64,000 bases of DNA from Sulfitobacter sp. THAF37 (GTDB lineage: Bacteria > Pseudomonadota > Alphaproteobacteria > Rhodobacterales > Rhodobacteraceae). Each line of letters starts with the position of its first letter. Position 1 is the stretch's first letter. Below, one piece after another: positions 1 to 8,250 of this stretch. The DNA lies in assembly GCF_009363555.1 (NCBI RefSeq), contig NZ_CP045372.1, forward strand, positions 2,305,501-2,369,500, given 5' to 3'. Position numbers and translations under genes: made by a program. A model generated the notes under the pieces. It saw nothing but the letters and a program-made list of their open reading frames with translations, did no database searches and was not told the origin of the DNA.

Positions 1-219
1 CAAGACTATCTCCTTGAACCGATGGTCGATGCCGAGACGGATGAGGTTTCCCGAGTCAAAGTGAAAATCGTGAAGAAAGTCTCCGCCTGGGGACCTGAGA
101 AGCTGTTTCCCAGACAGGCTGACCAATCTGTATGTACTGTCATTTCTGGAAAGGCGCGGTCGTTGTCTAAGAGTGAATTGCAGGAACGTCGAAAGTGGAC
201 CCGCGCCGATAGTCCATAA
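1..219 (+). CDS. C-terminal end of an unidentified protein (cut by window edge)
   Basis: The first reading frame is open from base 1 to a TAA at 217-219, giving 72 residues of a protein whose start lies outside the window. The visible part is hydrophilic and charged, ending in an Arg/Lys-rich tail. I do not recognise a family. It is followed by a clear terminator, which supports a real gene end. Its base composition is less GC-rich than the core genes to the right and matches the adjacent integrase, so it is probably cargo of the same integrated element. Confidence 0.45.
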   Translation, partial: QDYLLEPMVDAETDEVSRVKVKIVKKVSAWGPEKLFPRQADQSVCTVISGKARSLSKSELQERRKWTRADSP

Positions 220-251
220 TGTCTCACGAAGAAATAGAATTCGCGTAAAAT

Positions 252-284
252 GCCGCCCACTTGAGTGTGGGCGGCATTGTTTTT
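252..284 (+). terminator. Rho-independent terminator
   Basis: A perfect 9-bp stem (GCCGCCCAC at 252-260 and GTGGGCGGC at 267-275) with a 6-nt loop is followed by ATTGTTTTT. It ends the truncated rightward gene. Lying between convergent genes, it may also serve the leftward integrase, which stops at 295, though the T-run on that side is weaker (ATTTTACG). Confidence 0.8.
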
Positions 285-294
285 AATCAGTCAC

Positions 295-1449
295 TCAGAG
301 TGGAGCAAAAAGAAGGGGCCACCACCTCCACTGCTCGTATTTGTCGCCTTCCTGCTCGACATGGATGTAGCGGCTCAGACTTCCGTCTGGCGAGTGCCCA
401 GTGTACTTAAGGATTTTATCCCGGCTGCCGCCGCCGAGACCGATTTCGAAGAAGCGCGAAATTGCATCGTGCCGAAGATCATGGAAGTGCAGGTCGTCGA
501 TTTTCAAGATCTTGCAGGCTTCAGTAAACAGACGGCTGATCGTATCTGAATGGTAAGGAAAAATACGCTCATCGGATCGCGGCATTGATGAGATGATTTT
601 CATCCCTTCTTCGGTGATCCAAGTCTCTTTATCGTTCCCGACCGTCTCACGAGGATGCTTCATATCCCGGACTACAAGGCGCGCGTTACTTGCATCGAAA
701 TCACTCCAAGCGACCAAAGACAACGCCTTTTGACGATGAGCCAGAGCGATAGCTGCACCGATCAGCTTGTGCATCGGGACGCGCCGCGTGTCGGCCATGT
801 AGTTATCGTGGAAATACGCCATCAGCCGATCCATCTCATCGAACGTTGGTCGACGGTTTCTCTTGGCTGATCGTGCGACGTAACCTTGGTGCGTGAGTGT
901 AAGTTTAGCAGTCTCGAATTCGGCAATTGGCATTTCAATCCTGCTGATCGGTCCACCGTACCGAACGACTGTGCGTAAGGTTGCCATATACGAATTGACT
1001 GTTTGTGGCTCGCGAGGCTTCAAATCATAATGTTCCCGGCAATCCAAATCCTTATCTGCTGGCGGGGCTTGTATGCCCCTGAGTAAATCTTGGGCCAGTT
1101 TGAAGAAAGTATGATCGTCCGTATCCTCTACTGCGATTTGTCCGAAATCAAGGCGCTGGAGGTATGCGAGATTGGCTGTTTTCGTCTTTCCGAATCCATT
1201 CGGAGACGCAGCGCTATAATCGGCGATCACATCGGACCATGTCTTGCGTTGTTTTGAGTGAATTGCTTTGTCCAACGCGCCTTTAGCATTCAGATCGCTC
1301 TCGCGTTGTTTGATCCAACGCTTTGCTGATCGCTCATTGGGGAATGTTTCGGTCAGTGTCAGGACGACTTTGCCCTTTTGCTTCTTTCTAATGGTAGCGG
1401 TATAGCTCTGTGATCCGTCCTTCTTTGCGCGCGTCATAATGGTTCCCAT
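295..1449 (-). CDS. Tyrosine recombinase/phage-type integrase
   Basis: A 384-residue site-specific recombinase of the tyrosine family, which integrates or excises a mobile element. The catalytic set is visible: Arg239 in LAHRQKALSLVAW, Lys264 as a likely beta-hairpin lysine, His323 and Arg326 in FHDLRH, His352 in YTGHSP and the nucleophile Tyr361 in SRYIH. The N-terminal half carries an arm-binding-like region and a core-binding SAM-like region. It appears intact. It is transcribed away from dusA, which begins 273 bp from its start codon. Integrases of this kind that target the 5' end of dusA are a known group. Its composition is less GC-rich than the flanking core genes. Confidence 0.93.
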   Translation of the reverse strand: MGTIMTRAKKDGSQSYTATIRKKQKGKVVLTLTETFPNERSAKRWIKQRESDLNAKGALDKAIHSKQRKTWSDVIADYSAASPNGFGKTKTANLAYLQRLDFGQIAVEDTDDHTFFKLAQDLLRGIQAPPADKDLDCREHYDLKPREPQTVNSYMATLRTVVRYGGPISRIEMPIAEFETAKLTLTHQGYVARSAKRNRRPTFDEMDRLMAYFHDNYMADTRRVPMHKLIGAAIALAHRQKALSLVAWSDFDASNARLVVRDMKHPRETVGNDKETWITEEGMKIISSMPRSDERIFPYHSDTISRLFTEACKILKIDDLHFHDLRHDAISRFFEIGLGGGSRDKILKYTGHSPDGSLSRYIHVEQEGDKYEQWRWWPLLFAPL

Positions 1450-1632
1450 GGGAATTTCCTCTCAGATGTGTGTTTCGATATCCGGAAAATCGGCTCAAGA
1501 ACCGGTGGGTGGTTGGATCCATGATTAAGGTTCGATAACTCACCGCTGTTGCGTTGACGTGGGCTGTTGCGATGCGGGAGGTTGCGGCCGTTTCCATGAT
1601 GGAAAAACGGCGCGGAGGACCGCGTGCGCGGC

Positions 1633-1672
1633 GGTGCAACATTTCGGGTTGGGTGCAACATTTTGTTGCACC
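1633..1672. promoter_or_regulatory. Palindrome plus extra half-site between integrase and dusA
   Basis: A perfect inverted repeat with arms GGTGCAACA (1652-1660) and TGTTGCACC (1664-1672) surrounds a TTT centre. A further direct copy of the left arm, GGTGCAACATT, lies at 1633-1643. The element sits in the 273-bp gap between integrase and dusA. It may be a recombinase arm site, an excisionase site or an operator; the sequence alone cannot decide. Confidence 0.5.
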
Positions 1673-1722
1673 ATTGGCAGAAACGGGGGCAAACAGGCCC
1701 CAAATAAAGGAAAACGAACCGG

Positions 1723-2760
1723 ATGGCTGAGCAGGAAAACCCCATAAAAAAAGGGAAATCGGACGTTGTCCGCGCCGCACGCCTATCCGTGGCACCCATG
1801 ATGGACTGGACCGACCGTCATTGCCGGTACCTGCACCGGCTGTTGAGCCGGCATGCGCTGCTTTACACAGAAATGGTGACTGCGCCTGCGTTGGTGCGGG
1901 GCGGGGCGGTGCATCTGCTGGAGCATGACGTCAGCGAGCATCCCGTGGCGCTGCAGCTCGGTGGGTCGGACCCCGTTGAGCTGGCGCAGGCCGCGCGGCT
2001 GGGGGCGGATGCGGGATACGATGAGATCAACCTCAACTGCGGCTGCCCGTCGGACAGGGTACAGTCGGGCACCTTCGGCGCGGTGCTGATGAAGGATCCC
2101 GCGCGCGTGGCCGATTGCGTCGCGGCGATGCGGGCGGCGGTGGATATCGACGTGACGGTGAAATGCCGTATCGGCGTGGACGACCAGGACCCCGAAGAGG
2201 TACTGCCGGACTTTCTGGCGCGGATCGTGGCGGCGGGTTGTACCCGCGTCAGCATCCACGCGCGCATGGCCTGGCTGCAAGGGCTCAGCCCCAAGGAGAA
2301 TCGCGATATTCCGCCCCTGAACTATCCGCTGGTCCACCGGATGAAGGCGTATTTTCCCAACCTGCATATCTCGGTGAACGGCGGGATCGGATCGCTCGAC
2401 CAGGCGGAGGCGTTTCTGAAAGGCGGGCTTGACGGTGTCATGGTAGGGCGGGCCGCCTATCACAACCCGGCAGACATTCTTTGCGGCGCGGACAGGCGGA
2501 TCTTTGGAACGGGTACGGACGCGACGCCCGAACAGGCCGTGCGCGACATGCTGCCCTATATCGAGGCGCACCTGAGCGCGGGCGGCAGACTGCATCAGAT
2601 CACCCGGCACATGCTGGGCCTCTTCGCCGGTCGCCCCGGCGCGCGGGGCTGGCGGCGGGCGCTGTCCGAGGGGGCGGTGAAACCCGGCGCGGGGCCCGAG
2701 CTGGTCCAGACCGCGCTGGAAGAGATTGAGGCGCTGGCGCAGCAGGCGCAGGCGGTATAG
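1723..2760 (+). CDS. dusA: tRNA-dihydrouridine(20/20a) synthase DusA
   Basis: A 345-residue flavoenzyme that reduces uridines in the tRNA D-loop. It has the FMN-binding TIM-barrel hallmarks of DusA: SVAPMMDWTDRHC near the N-terminus, LQLGGSDP, and NLNCGCPSDRVQSG, where Cys108 is the expected catalytic acid, then SPKENR and NGGI followed by GVMVGRAAY. These motifs follow E. coli DusA closely. The N-terminal 20 residues upstream of the conserved block are poorly conserved and A-rich at DNA level (a run of seven A), as expected if an element has integrated into the 5' end and supplied a new start and promoter. Confidence 0.96.
   Translation: MAEQENPIKKGKSDVVRAARLSVAPMMDWTDRHCRYLHRLLSRHALLYTEMVTAPALVRGGAVHLLEHDVSEHPVALQLGGSDPVELAQAARLGADAGYDEINLNCGCPSDRVQSGTFGAVLMKDPARVADCVAAMRAAVDIDVTVKCRIGVDDQDPEEVLPDFLARIVAAGCTRVSIHARMAWLQGLSPKENRDIPPLNYPLVHRMKAYFPNLHISVNGGIGSLDQAEAFLKGGLDGVMVGRAAYHNPADILCGADRRIFGTGTDATPEQAVRDMLPYIEAHLSAGGRLHQITRHMLGLFAGRPGARGWRRALSEGAVKPGAGPELVQTALEEIEALAQQAQAV
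1792..1818 (+). other. Likely attachment site region within dusA 5' end
   Basis: This stretch encodes APMMDWTDR, the conserved block of DusA in which dusA-specific integrases are known to recombine. With an integrase gene directly upstream, one element/chromosome junction probably lies here. The partner repeat would be at the far side of the element, outside the window; no second copy was seen in positions 1-1700. Confidence 0.45.
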
Positions 2761-2786
2761 CAGGGTAGCAACAAAAGGAGAGACCC

Positions 2787-3608
2787 ATGCCAGAGACCGC
2801 TTTACTTATCCAGATGGGGGGGCTGCTGGCATTCATCGGCGCCTTTGCCGGGGTGCTTGCGGGGCTCTTGGGGGTCGGCGGCGGCATCGTGCTGGTCCCT
2901 GCGTTCTTCTATGCTTTCCAGACGCTGGGTTACGACGGGCCGCAGCTGATGCAGATGTGTCTTGCGACCTCTCTGGCGACGATCATTGTCACCTCCGTCC
3001 GCTCGGTGCTGAGCCACAACCGCAAGGGCGCGGTGGACTGGTCCATCCTGCGCGGCTGGGCACCCGGCATCGTGATTGGCGCGGTGGCCGGGATGCTGGT
3101 GGTGGCGCAGCTGCGGTCCACCACGCTGCAGGGCATTTTCGGGGCACTTGCGCTGATCATCGGCCTTTACATGGGGTTGGGCCGGTCCGAGTGGCGCCTG
3201 GGCGCGGCGATGCCCACCGGCCTTCTGCGCGCCGCGTTGTCGCCTGCCGTCGGGTTCCTGTCGGTCCTCATGGGCATCGGCGGGGGCAGCTTCGGTGTGC
3301 CGCTGATGAGCCTTTACGCTGTCCCGATCCACCGTGCGGTCGCCACGGCGGCGGGCTTTGGGGTGCTGATCGCCGTGCCTTCGGTCATCGGTTTTCTGCT
3401 GGTGCCGATGACGGTCAATGCGCCGCCCTACACCTTGGGCACGGTAAATCTCGTGGCTTTCGGAATCGTGATCGCGATGACGCTGATCACCGCGCCGCTT
3501 GGGGTCAGGCTGGCCCATGCAATGGACCCCAAACCGCTCAAGCGGGTGTTCGCGGTTTTCCTGATCCTGGTGGCGCTCAACATGATCCGCAAGGCGCTGG
3601 GCTGGTGA
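2787..3608 (+). CDS. TSUP (TauE/SafE) family membrane transporter
   Basis: A 273-residue polytopic membrane protein of the TauE/SafE family, which exports small anions such as sulfite or sulfoacetate in characterised members. The two halves carry the family's glycine-rich motif: GLLGVGGGIVLVP near residue 27 and MGIGGGSFGVPL near residue 170, within about eight hydrophobic helices. The ribosome site AAAGGAGA precedes the ATG. The gene follows dusA by 26 bp, and its stop overlaps the GTG start of the next gene, suggesting cotranscription. The substrate cannot be assigned from sequence. Confidence 0.9.
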   Translation: MPETALLIQMGGLLAFIGAFAGVLAGLLGVGGGIVLVPAFFYAFQTLGYDGPQLMQMCLATSLATIIVTSVRSVLSHNRKGAVDWSILRGWAPGIVIGAVAGMLVVAQLRSTTLQGIFGALALIIGLYMGLGRSEWRLGAAMPTGLLRAALSPAVGFLSVLMGIGGGSFGVPLMSLYAVPIHRAVATAAGFGVLIAVPSVIGFLLVPMTVNAPPYTLGTVNLVAFGIVIAMTLITAPLGVRLAHAMDPKPLKRVFAVFLILVALNMIRKALGW

Positions 3609-4339
3609 CGGGCTACCGGGTCTTCGGCCCGGACCCTGCCACGTGCCGATGGGCCGGGGCGGCTCACCGCGTTGCGCTGAAGCTCGCCGCCGATCCCGAG
3701 GTGCGGGCGCAGAACCTGCGCCACGGTGCGACCTGGTTCGTCGGGGTGGATGCGCTGCCCAACGCGCCGGACGGCAGCATTGACGGCGTGCCGCTGGCGG
3801 GCCGGTGGCGGAAGGCCGTCACGCCGCCAGAAAACTGGCACCCCGCGCAGCTCTCCATCGTCTATCCCGGCTATCCCCGTCAGGACCCGGAAGAAAGCGA
3901 CGCCAACCACCGTTTTCGCGTGGTCCGGCATGCCGCGCATGTCGACGGGCTGCTGCCCGAAGGCGCGGCCCGGCGCCGTTACCTGCGAGAGCCGCACGGC
4001 TTTATCCTCGGCCTGCCGTTGAACAGCGCCACCGCCGCGCCGCTGATGGTCTGGCCCGGAAGCCACCTGATGATGGGAGAGGCGCTGCGCCGCGCGATCG
4101 GACGCCATGACCCTGCCGACGTCGATCTGACCGACGCCTACGCCGATGCACGCCGCGCCGTTTTCAAAGCCATCGCGCCACTCGCCGTTTCCGCCGACCC
4201 CGGTCAGGCGATCCTGATGCACCGGCACCTGCTGCATGGCGTCGCCCCCTGGTCCGCCCAGGCCACTGCGCCACCCGAAGGCAGGATGATTGCCTATTTC
4301 CGGCCACAGATCGGGGCTGCAGACTGGCTAAAAGAGTAG
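3605..4339 (+). CDS. PhyH-like (phytanoyl-CoA dioxygenase superfamily) protein
   Basis: 244 residues from a GTG that overlaps the preceding TGA (GTGA). The frame stays open far upstream, but that part is antisense to and out of frame with dusA and the permease, so the overlapping start is preferred. The C-terminal half has the double-stranded beta-helix features of PhyH proteins: PHGFILGLPLN, APLMVWPGSH, and a terminal MHRHLLHGVAPW. The usual HxD iron pair appears as PHG, so the Asp ligand is missing or displaced. Enzymatic activity is therefore uncertain. Coupling to the TauE/SafE permease suggests a shared pathway. Confidence 0.65.
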   Translation: MTGYRVFGPDPATCRWAGAAHRVALKLAADPEVRAQNLRHGATWFVGVDALPNAPDGSIDGVPLAGRWRKAVTPPENWHPAQLSIVYPGYPRQDPEESDANHRFRVVRHAAHVDGLLPEGAARRRYLREPHGFILGLPLNSATAAPLMVWPGSHLMMGEALRRAIGRHDPADVDLTDAYADARRAVFKAIAPLAVSADPGQAILMHRHLLHGVAPWSAQATAPPEGRMIAYFRPQIGAADWLKE

Positions 4340-4441
4340 CAGTTTCGCATTTTATCAAATAATCACCCCGCCTTTGCCCCATTGTTGCCTTTTCGTGGCG
4401 CAAGTCATGGATCATTAATTCTTGATCTCTAGGAGGTCGGT

Positions 4442-4678
4442 ATGAAGATCATTTTCTCAGGACCGAACGACACGGTCGCATACTGGAACGGGGTAAAAAC
4501 GGGCAGCGGGGCGCGGATGTTCTGCGCAGGCCGCGCCCGCGCCCTCGACATCGAACGCGGCTTTGCCCGGCTCAGCGCCTTTGGCGCGAACGGCAACCAT
4601 GCCCCCAGCGGGGCCGAAGGCGCGATAACCGCCGACTGCGGCATCGGATTGCTCTATCAAATCGCCGGCTGCGGCTGA
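4442..4678 (+). CDS. Small hypothetical protein, 78 aa
   Basis: A short gene with a near-perfect Shine-Dalgarno sequence (AGGAGGT, 5 bp before the ATG) in an otherwise sparse gap. The product has no signal peptide and no clear helix span. It contains three cysteines (CAGRARAL, DCGIG and the C-terminal GCG). I recognise no family. A 6-bp inverted repeat (GAGCCC/GGGCTC) just after the stop may end transcription. The strong ribosome site is the main support for it being real. Confidence 0.5.
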   Translation: MKIIFSGPNDTVAYWNGVKTGSGARMFCAGRARALDIERGFARLSAFGANGNHAPSGAEGAITADCGIGLLYQIAGCG

Positions 4679-4688
4679 GCCCGCCGTT

Positions 4689-4928
4689 TCAGGGCTCCCG
4701 CCGCGCCAGCTGCGCGGCCCGACCGCCGCGCCGCTTGGTCAGCTGACCGGCACGGGATGGCAGCTCTGCCATGATCGCACGCCTTTCATCCGCGCCCATT
4801 CGTGACCAGCGTGCGATTTCATCGGTCGTCCGCAGGCACCCGGTGCAGAGGCGCGCGTCGGGGTGTATCACGCAGATCTTGACGCAGGGGCTTTCGATCT
4901 CGGATCTCTTCCAGATGCCGTCACTCAT
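4689..4928 (-). CDS. DUF1289 family protein
   Basis: A 79-residue protein with the DUF1289 cysteine set: SPCVKICVI followed by LCTGCLRTTDEIARW, giving C-x3-C and C-x2-C, likely metal or Fe-S ligands. The annotated start is the ATG in ATGAGTGA, which overlaps the stop of ruvX by 8 bp; a longer frame upstream lies inside ruvX and is rejected. It is the last gene of a leftward ccmI-ruvX-DUF1289 operon. The function of the family is not established. Confidence 0.88.
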   Translation of the reverse strand: MSDGIWKRSEIESPCVKICVIHPDARLCTGCLRTTDEIARWSRMGADERRAIMAELPSRAGQLTKRRGGRAAQLARREP

Positions 4929-5409
4929 GGTGCTCTCCCTGCCTGCGCAAAACCGCGAGCCGGTCCAGCACGCCCTGCAGGATATACCCGGCGGCCACAT
5001 GATCAATCACCTCGGCGCGACGTTTCCGCGTCGTATCCGCCTCCAGCAGCGCGCGTTCGGCGGCCACCGTGCTCAGCCGCTCATCCCAGAAGGTGATGGG
5101 CAGCGGCGACAAACGGTCAAAGTTGCGCGCGAAGGCGCGGGTGGACTGGCACCGCGGCCCTTCCGAGCCGTCCATGTTGCGCGGCAGGCCCAGCACCAGC
5201 CCGCAGATCCGGCGGTTGCCGATGATGTCCGTGAGCCGCGCGGCGTCCAGTCCGAATTTCTTGCGCCGCACGGTTTCAAGCGGCGTCGCCACGCTGCGAA
5301 AGCTGTCGCTCACCGCGACGCCGATGGTCTTTTCCCCAAGGTCGAGGCCGATGATTGCCCCCGTCTCAGGCAGCGCGGCGGCAAAGCCGTTCATGTCGTC
5401 AAGGATCAT
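4921..5409 (-). CDS. ruvX: Putative Holliday junction resolvase RuvX/YqgF
   Basis: A 162-residue member of the YqgF family with an RNase H-like fold, linked to Holliday junction resolution and to pre-16S rRNA processing. The first acidic motif is IIGLDLGEKTIGVAVSD, then GLVLGLPRNMDGSEG and FWDERLSTVAAER, ending in IDHVAAGYILQGVLD, the expected order of conserved acidic residues. The ATG overlaps the ccmI stop (ATGA) and the 3' end overlaps the DUF1289 gene, so translation is probably coupled along the operon. Confidence 0.93.
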   Translation of the reverse strand: MILDDMNGFAAALPETGAIIGLDLGEKTIGVAVSDSFRSVATPLETVRRKKFGLDAARLTDIIGNRRICGLVLGLPRNMDGSEGPRCQSTRAFARNFDRLSPLPITFWDERLSTVAAERALLEADTTRKRRAEVIDHVAAGYILQGVLDRLAVLRRQGEHHE

Positions 5410-6626
5410 TCCGCGACCCCCGCCTGTTGGCCGGCCCGGCGGATGATGTCGAGCGACCCGGTATCGCCCGCAAACACCTCGGTCGCGTTGTCATAGATGG
5501 TGCGGGCCTCTTCGGTCCGGTCCAGCACCGCGAGCGATGTAATGAGCCGGGCCCAGTCCGTCGCCGGGCCGCCCTGAGTGGCAAGCCGGTCGGAAAGGCC
5601 CGCCACCATGCCGCCGATCATCGCCATACGGTCTTCGGCGCTCATGTCGCCCGCGGCTTCGATGTCGGCGGCAGAGGGGCCGCGCGCCCCCGTCGGCTGG
5701 GGCATTTCGTAGTCCACCCCGGCCAGTTCCGATACCGGCATGATCTGGGCGCGGATCGGGGCGATCCAGGGCGCATCCTCCGGCCCGCGCCGCAACAGCC
5801 CGTCCCAGATGCGAAAGGCGATGTCGGGCCGACCGGTCTGTACCATCATCAGCCCCACGTAATAGCGTGCGCGTCCGTCCTGTTCGTCGCGCCCCAGTGC
5901 CGCGCGCAGCGCCGTTTCCGCCTCGGGCGAGACATATCCCCCCGCCGCCAGCACGAGGAATTCGCCGTAGTCGCTGTAATCCGACGCCGTGGCGCTGTCG
6001 CCTTTCAGCCGCAGCAAGTCGGCCTGCGCGCGGGCGGCGGCCCTGAAATCGCCGAGCCGCGCCTCGTTCGTGGCCAGCAACTGGTGGCCCTGTACATCGT
6101 CGGGCCGCGCGGCGACGGTTTCGCGCAGGCGGGTCATCAGGGTGCGGAATTCTTCGGTGATGCCGTCGGGCGGCGGCATCGGCGGCAGGCTGTCTTCGGC
6201 GGCCTGCTGATCGGGCCGGGTCTCGCGCATCCGCTCGGCAAGGGCGATGCGATCCTGCAGGCCCAGATCGCCGTAGCCCGGCGCGCCCACGCTGCGATAG
6301 ACCAGCAGCGACCCGGCAAAGACCACGACGGCCAGCAATCCGTACACCAACATGGGGGCGCCCCGTCCGGTGCCAGTGGTGCCCCGCGCGCCGGTGTCGA
6401 GCGCGAGAATCCGGCGCGAGATCTCGACGCGGGCACGCTCTGCATCCTCGGCGGGCACCACGCCACGGGCCACGTCACGCTCCACTTCGGCAAGCTGGTC
6501 GCGATAGACCTGCAGATCGTAGGCCGCCGCATCTTCCGGTGCGTCTTGCGCCCCGCGCGCCATCGCACGCCCCAAAAGCGCCGCAACCAGCGCCGCCATG
6601 GCGCAGGTGATGATCCAGAATGTCAT
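5406..6626 (-). CDS. ccmI: Cytochrome c biogenesis protein CcmI (CycH)
   Basis: 406 residues. CcmI binds apocytochrome c and delivers it to the haem ligation machinery. Two membrane helices are visible, at residues 2-19 (WIITCAMAALVAALLGRAMA) and near 97-115 (APMLVYGLLAVVVFAGSLLV), enclosing a cytoplasmic loop with a typical leucine-zipper-like DLQVYRDQLAEVERD segment. A long periplasmic TPR-like C-terminal part follows. The frame is open much further upstream, but that extension is antisense to soxB; MTFW at 6626 is the expected N-terminus. The gene is separated from ccmABCDG, which lies at 35485-38245. Confidence 0.93.
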   Translation of the reverse strand: MTFWIITCAMAALVAALLGRAMARGAQDAPEDAAAYDLQVYRDQLAEVERDVARGVVPAEDAERARVEISRRILALDTGARGTTGTGRGAPMLVYGLLAVVVFAGSLLVYRSVGAPGYGDLGLQDRIALAERMRETRPDQQAAEDSLPPMPPPDGITEEFRTLMTRLRETVAARPDDVQGHQLLATNEARLGDFRAAARAQADLLRLKGDSATASDYSDYGEFLVLAAGGYVSPEAETALRAALGRDEQDGRARYYVGLMMVQTGRPDIAFRIWDGLLRRGPEDAPWIAPIRAQIMPVSELAGVDYEMPQPTGARGPSAADIEAAGDMSAEDRMAMIGGMVAGLSDRLATQGGPATDWARLITSLAVLDRTEEARTIYDNATEVFAGDTGSLDIIRRAGQQAGVAE

Positions 6627-6857
6627 GCCGACCCCAGCAGTTTCATGTTCACGCTTACCTAGTGGTTCCCGAGCATCGGCAAAAGAGGACATTTTGCCCC
6701 CGGTCAGGCCGGCCCTGCGACAATTGCGACCCATGTCGTAAAATTGCCAAGGAATGCCGTGGCCAGTATCCTTTTTTTGACCAAGGGCTTCAGAAGGGGG
6801 TAAGCCACGGCGAAGGCCCCGAATCTGCCCAAAACAGCCATCAGGAACCCAAAGCGC

Positions 6858-8102
6858 ATGAAGAAATATTCCGTTTTTGCAGTGGCGCGCGAGGCGATGC
6901 GCCATCACACCGGCTGGTCCCGCGCGTGGCGGGATGCAGAGCCGAAGAAGCGGTACGATGTGATCATCATCGGGGCAGGGGGCCACGGGTTGGCCACCGC
7001 CTATTACCTCGGCAAGAATTTCGGCATCACCAATGTCGCCATCCTTGAAAAAGGCTGGCTGGGCGGGGGCAACACCGGCCGGAACACGACGATCATCCGC
7101 TCCAACTACCTGCAGGACCCGTCCGCCGCGATCTACGAGAAATCGCGCAGCCTGTATGAGACCATGAGCCAGGATCTGAACTACAACGTGATGTTCAGTC
7201 CCCGTGGCGTGATCATGCTGGCCCAGACCGAACACGAGGTGCGCGGCTACAAGCGTACCGCCCATGCCAATGCGCTGCAGGGCGTGCAGACCGAATTCAT
7301 CAGCCCGGCCCGGGTCAAGGAACTGGTGCCGATCATCGACCTCGACGGGCCACGCTATCCGGTGCTGGGCGGGCTGTGGCAGGCCCGCGGCGGCACGGCG
7401 CGGCACGATGCCGTGGCCTGGGGCTATGCCCGGGCCTGTTCCGACATGGGCATGGACGTGATCCAGAAATGCGAAGTGACCGGCATTCGCCAACAGAACG
7501 GCAAGGTCACTGGCGTCTCCACCACGCGCGGCGACATCGACTGCGACAAGCTGGGCATGGTGGTCGCGGGCCATTCGGGGCATCTGGCCGACATGGCCGG
7601 TTTCCGCCTCCCGATCGAATCCGTGGCCCTTCAGGCGCTGGTCAGCGAACCGATCAAGCCCTGCATGGACGTCGTGGTGATGGCCAACACCGTGCACGGC
7701 TACATGAGCCAGTCCGACAAGGGCGAGATGGTGATCGGCGGCGGCACCGACGGCTACAACAACTACACCCAGCGCGGCAGCTTCCACCACATCGAGGAAA
7801 CCGTGCGCGCCCTGATCGAGACCTTCCCGATGGTCAGCCGCCTCAAGATGCTGCGCCAATGGGGCGGGATCGTCGATGTAACGGGTGACCGGTCCCCGAT
7901 CCTGTCGAAAACCCCGGTCGAGGGCATCTTTGTCAACTGTGGCTGGGGCACCGGCGGGTTCAAGGCGATCCCGGGGTCGGGCTGGGCCATGGCCGAACTG
8001 ATGGCCAAGGGCCGTTCCCCGATGACCGACGCCTTTGGCCTGAACCGCTTTACCGAAGGCCGCTTCATCGACGAATCCGTGGCCGCCGGGGTGGCACACT
8101 GA
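6858..8102 (+). CDS. soxB: Sarcosine oxidase beta subunit
   Basis: 414 residues. This is the catalytic subunit of heterotetrameric sarcosine oxidase, which oxidises sarcosine to glycine with transfer of the methyl carbon to tetrahydrofolate. A dinucleotide-binding fold begins at DVIIIGAGGHGLATAYYLG (about residues 34-52). His183 in GGTARHDAV is the site expected to hold covalent FMN. The C-terminal NCGWGTGGFKAIPGSG motif is also typical. It is the first gene of the operon, divergent from ccmI across about 230 bp that must hold both promoters. The order B-x-D-A-G differs from a plain BDAG operon only by the small gene that follows. Confidence 0.97.
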   Translation: MKKYSVFAVAREAMRHHTGWSRAWRDAEPKKRYDVIIIGAGGHGLATAYYLGKNFGITNVAILEKGWLGGGNTGRNTTIIRSNYLQDPSAAIYEKSRSLYETMSQDLNYNVMFSPRGVIMLAQTEHEVRGYKRTAHANALQGVQTEFISPARVKELVPIIDLDGPRYPVLGGLWQARGGTARHDAVAWGYARACSDMGMDVIQKCEVTGIRQQNGKVTGVSTTRGDIDCDKLGMVVAGHSGHLADMAGFRLPIESVALQALVSEPIKPCMDVVVMANTVHGYMSQSDKGEMVIGGGTDGYNNYTQRGSFHHIEETVRALIETFPMVSRLKMLRQWGGIVDVTGDRSPILSKTPVEGIFVNCGWGTGGFKAIPGSGWAMAELMAKGRSPMTDAFGLNRFTEGRFIDESVAAGVAH

Positions 8103-8250
8103 TGGCTGTCCGCGCCGTGTTCTTTGGCCCGGTCCTGCGGGTTGGCGAATATCTGCCGATGCCTCCTGGCGTCGCCGATGGTCGCGGGAACCAGTCCCAT
8201 GCTTCCTTCGTTAAGATCCTGAAAAATGGACACGAAGGAAAGCTCGACCC

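Noticed and set aside
1434..1799. Leftward small frames between integrase and dusA
   Set aside because: They overlap the dusA start and the palindromic array, and show no ribosome site or known domain.
6627..8099. Long leftward extension of the ccmI frame across soxB
   Set aside because: The extension is antisense to soxB and lacks any known domain; the CcmI signal-anchor start at 6626 is standard.
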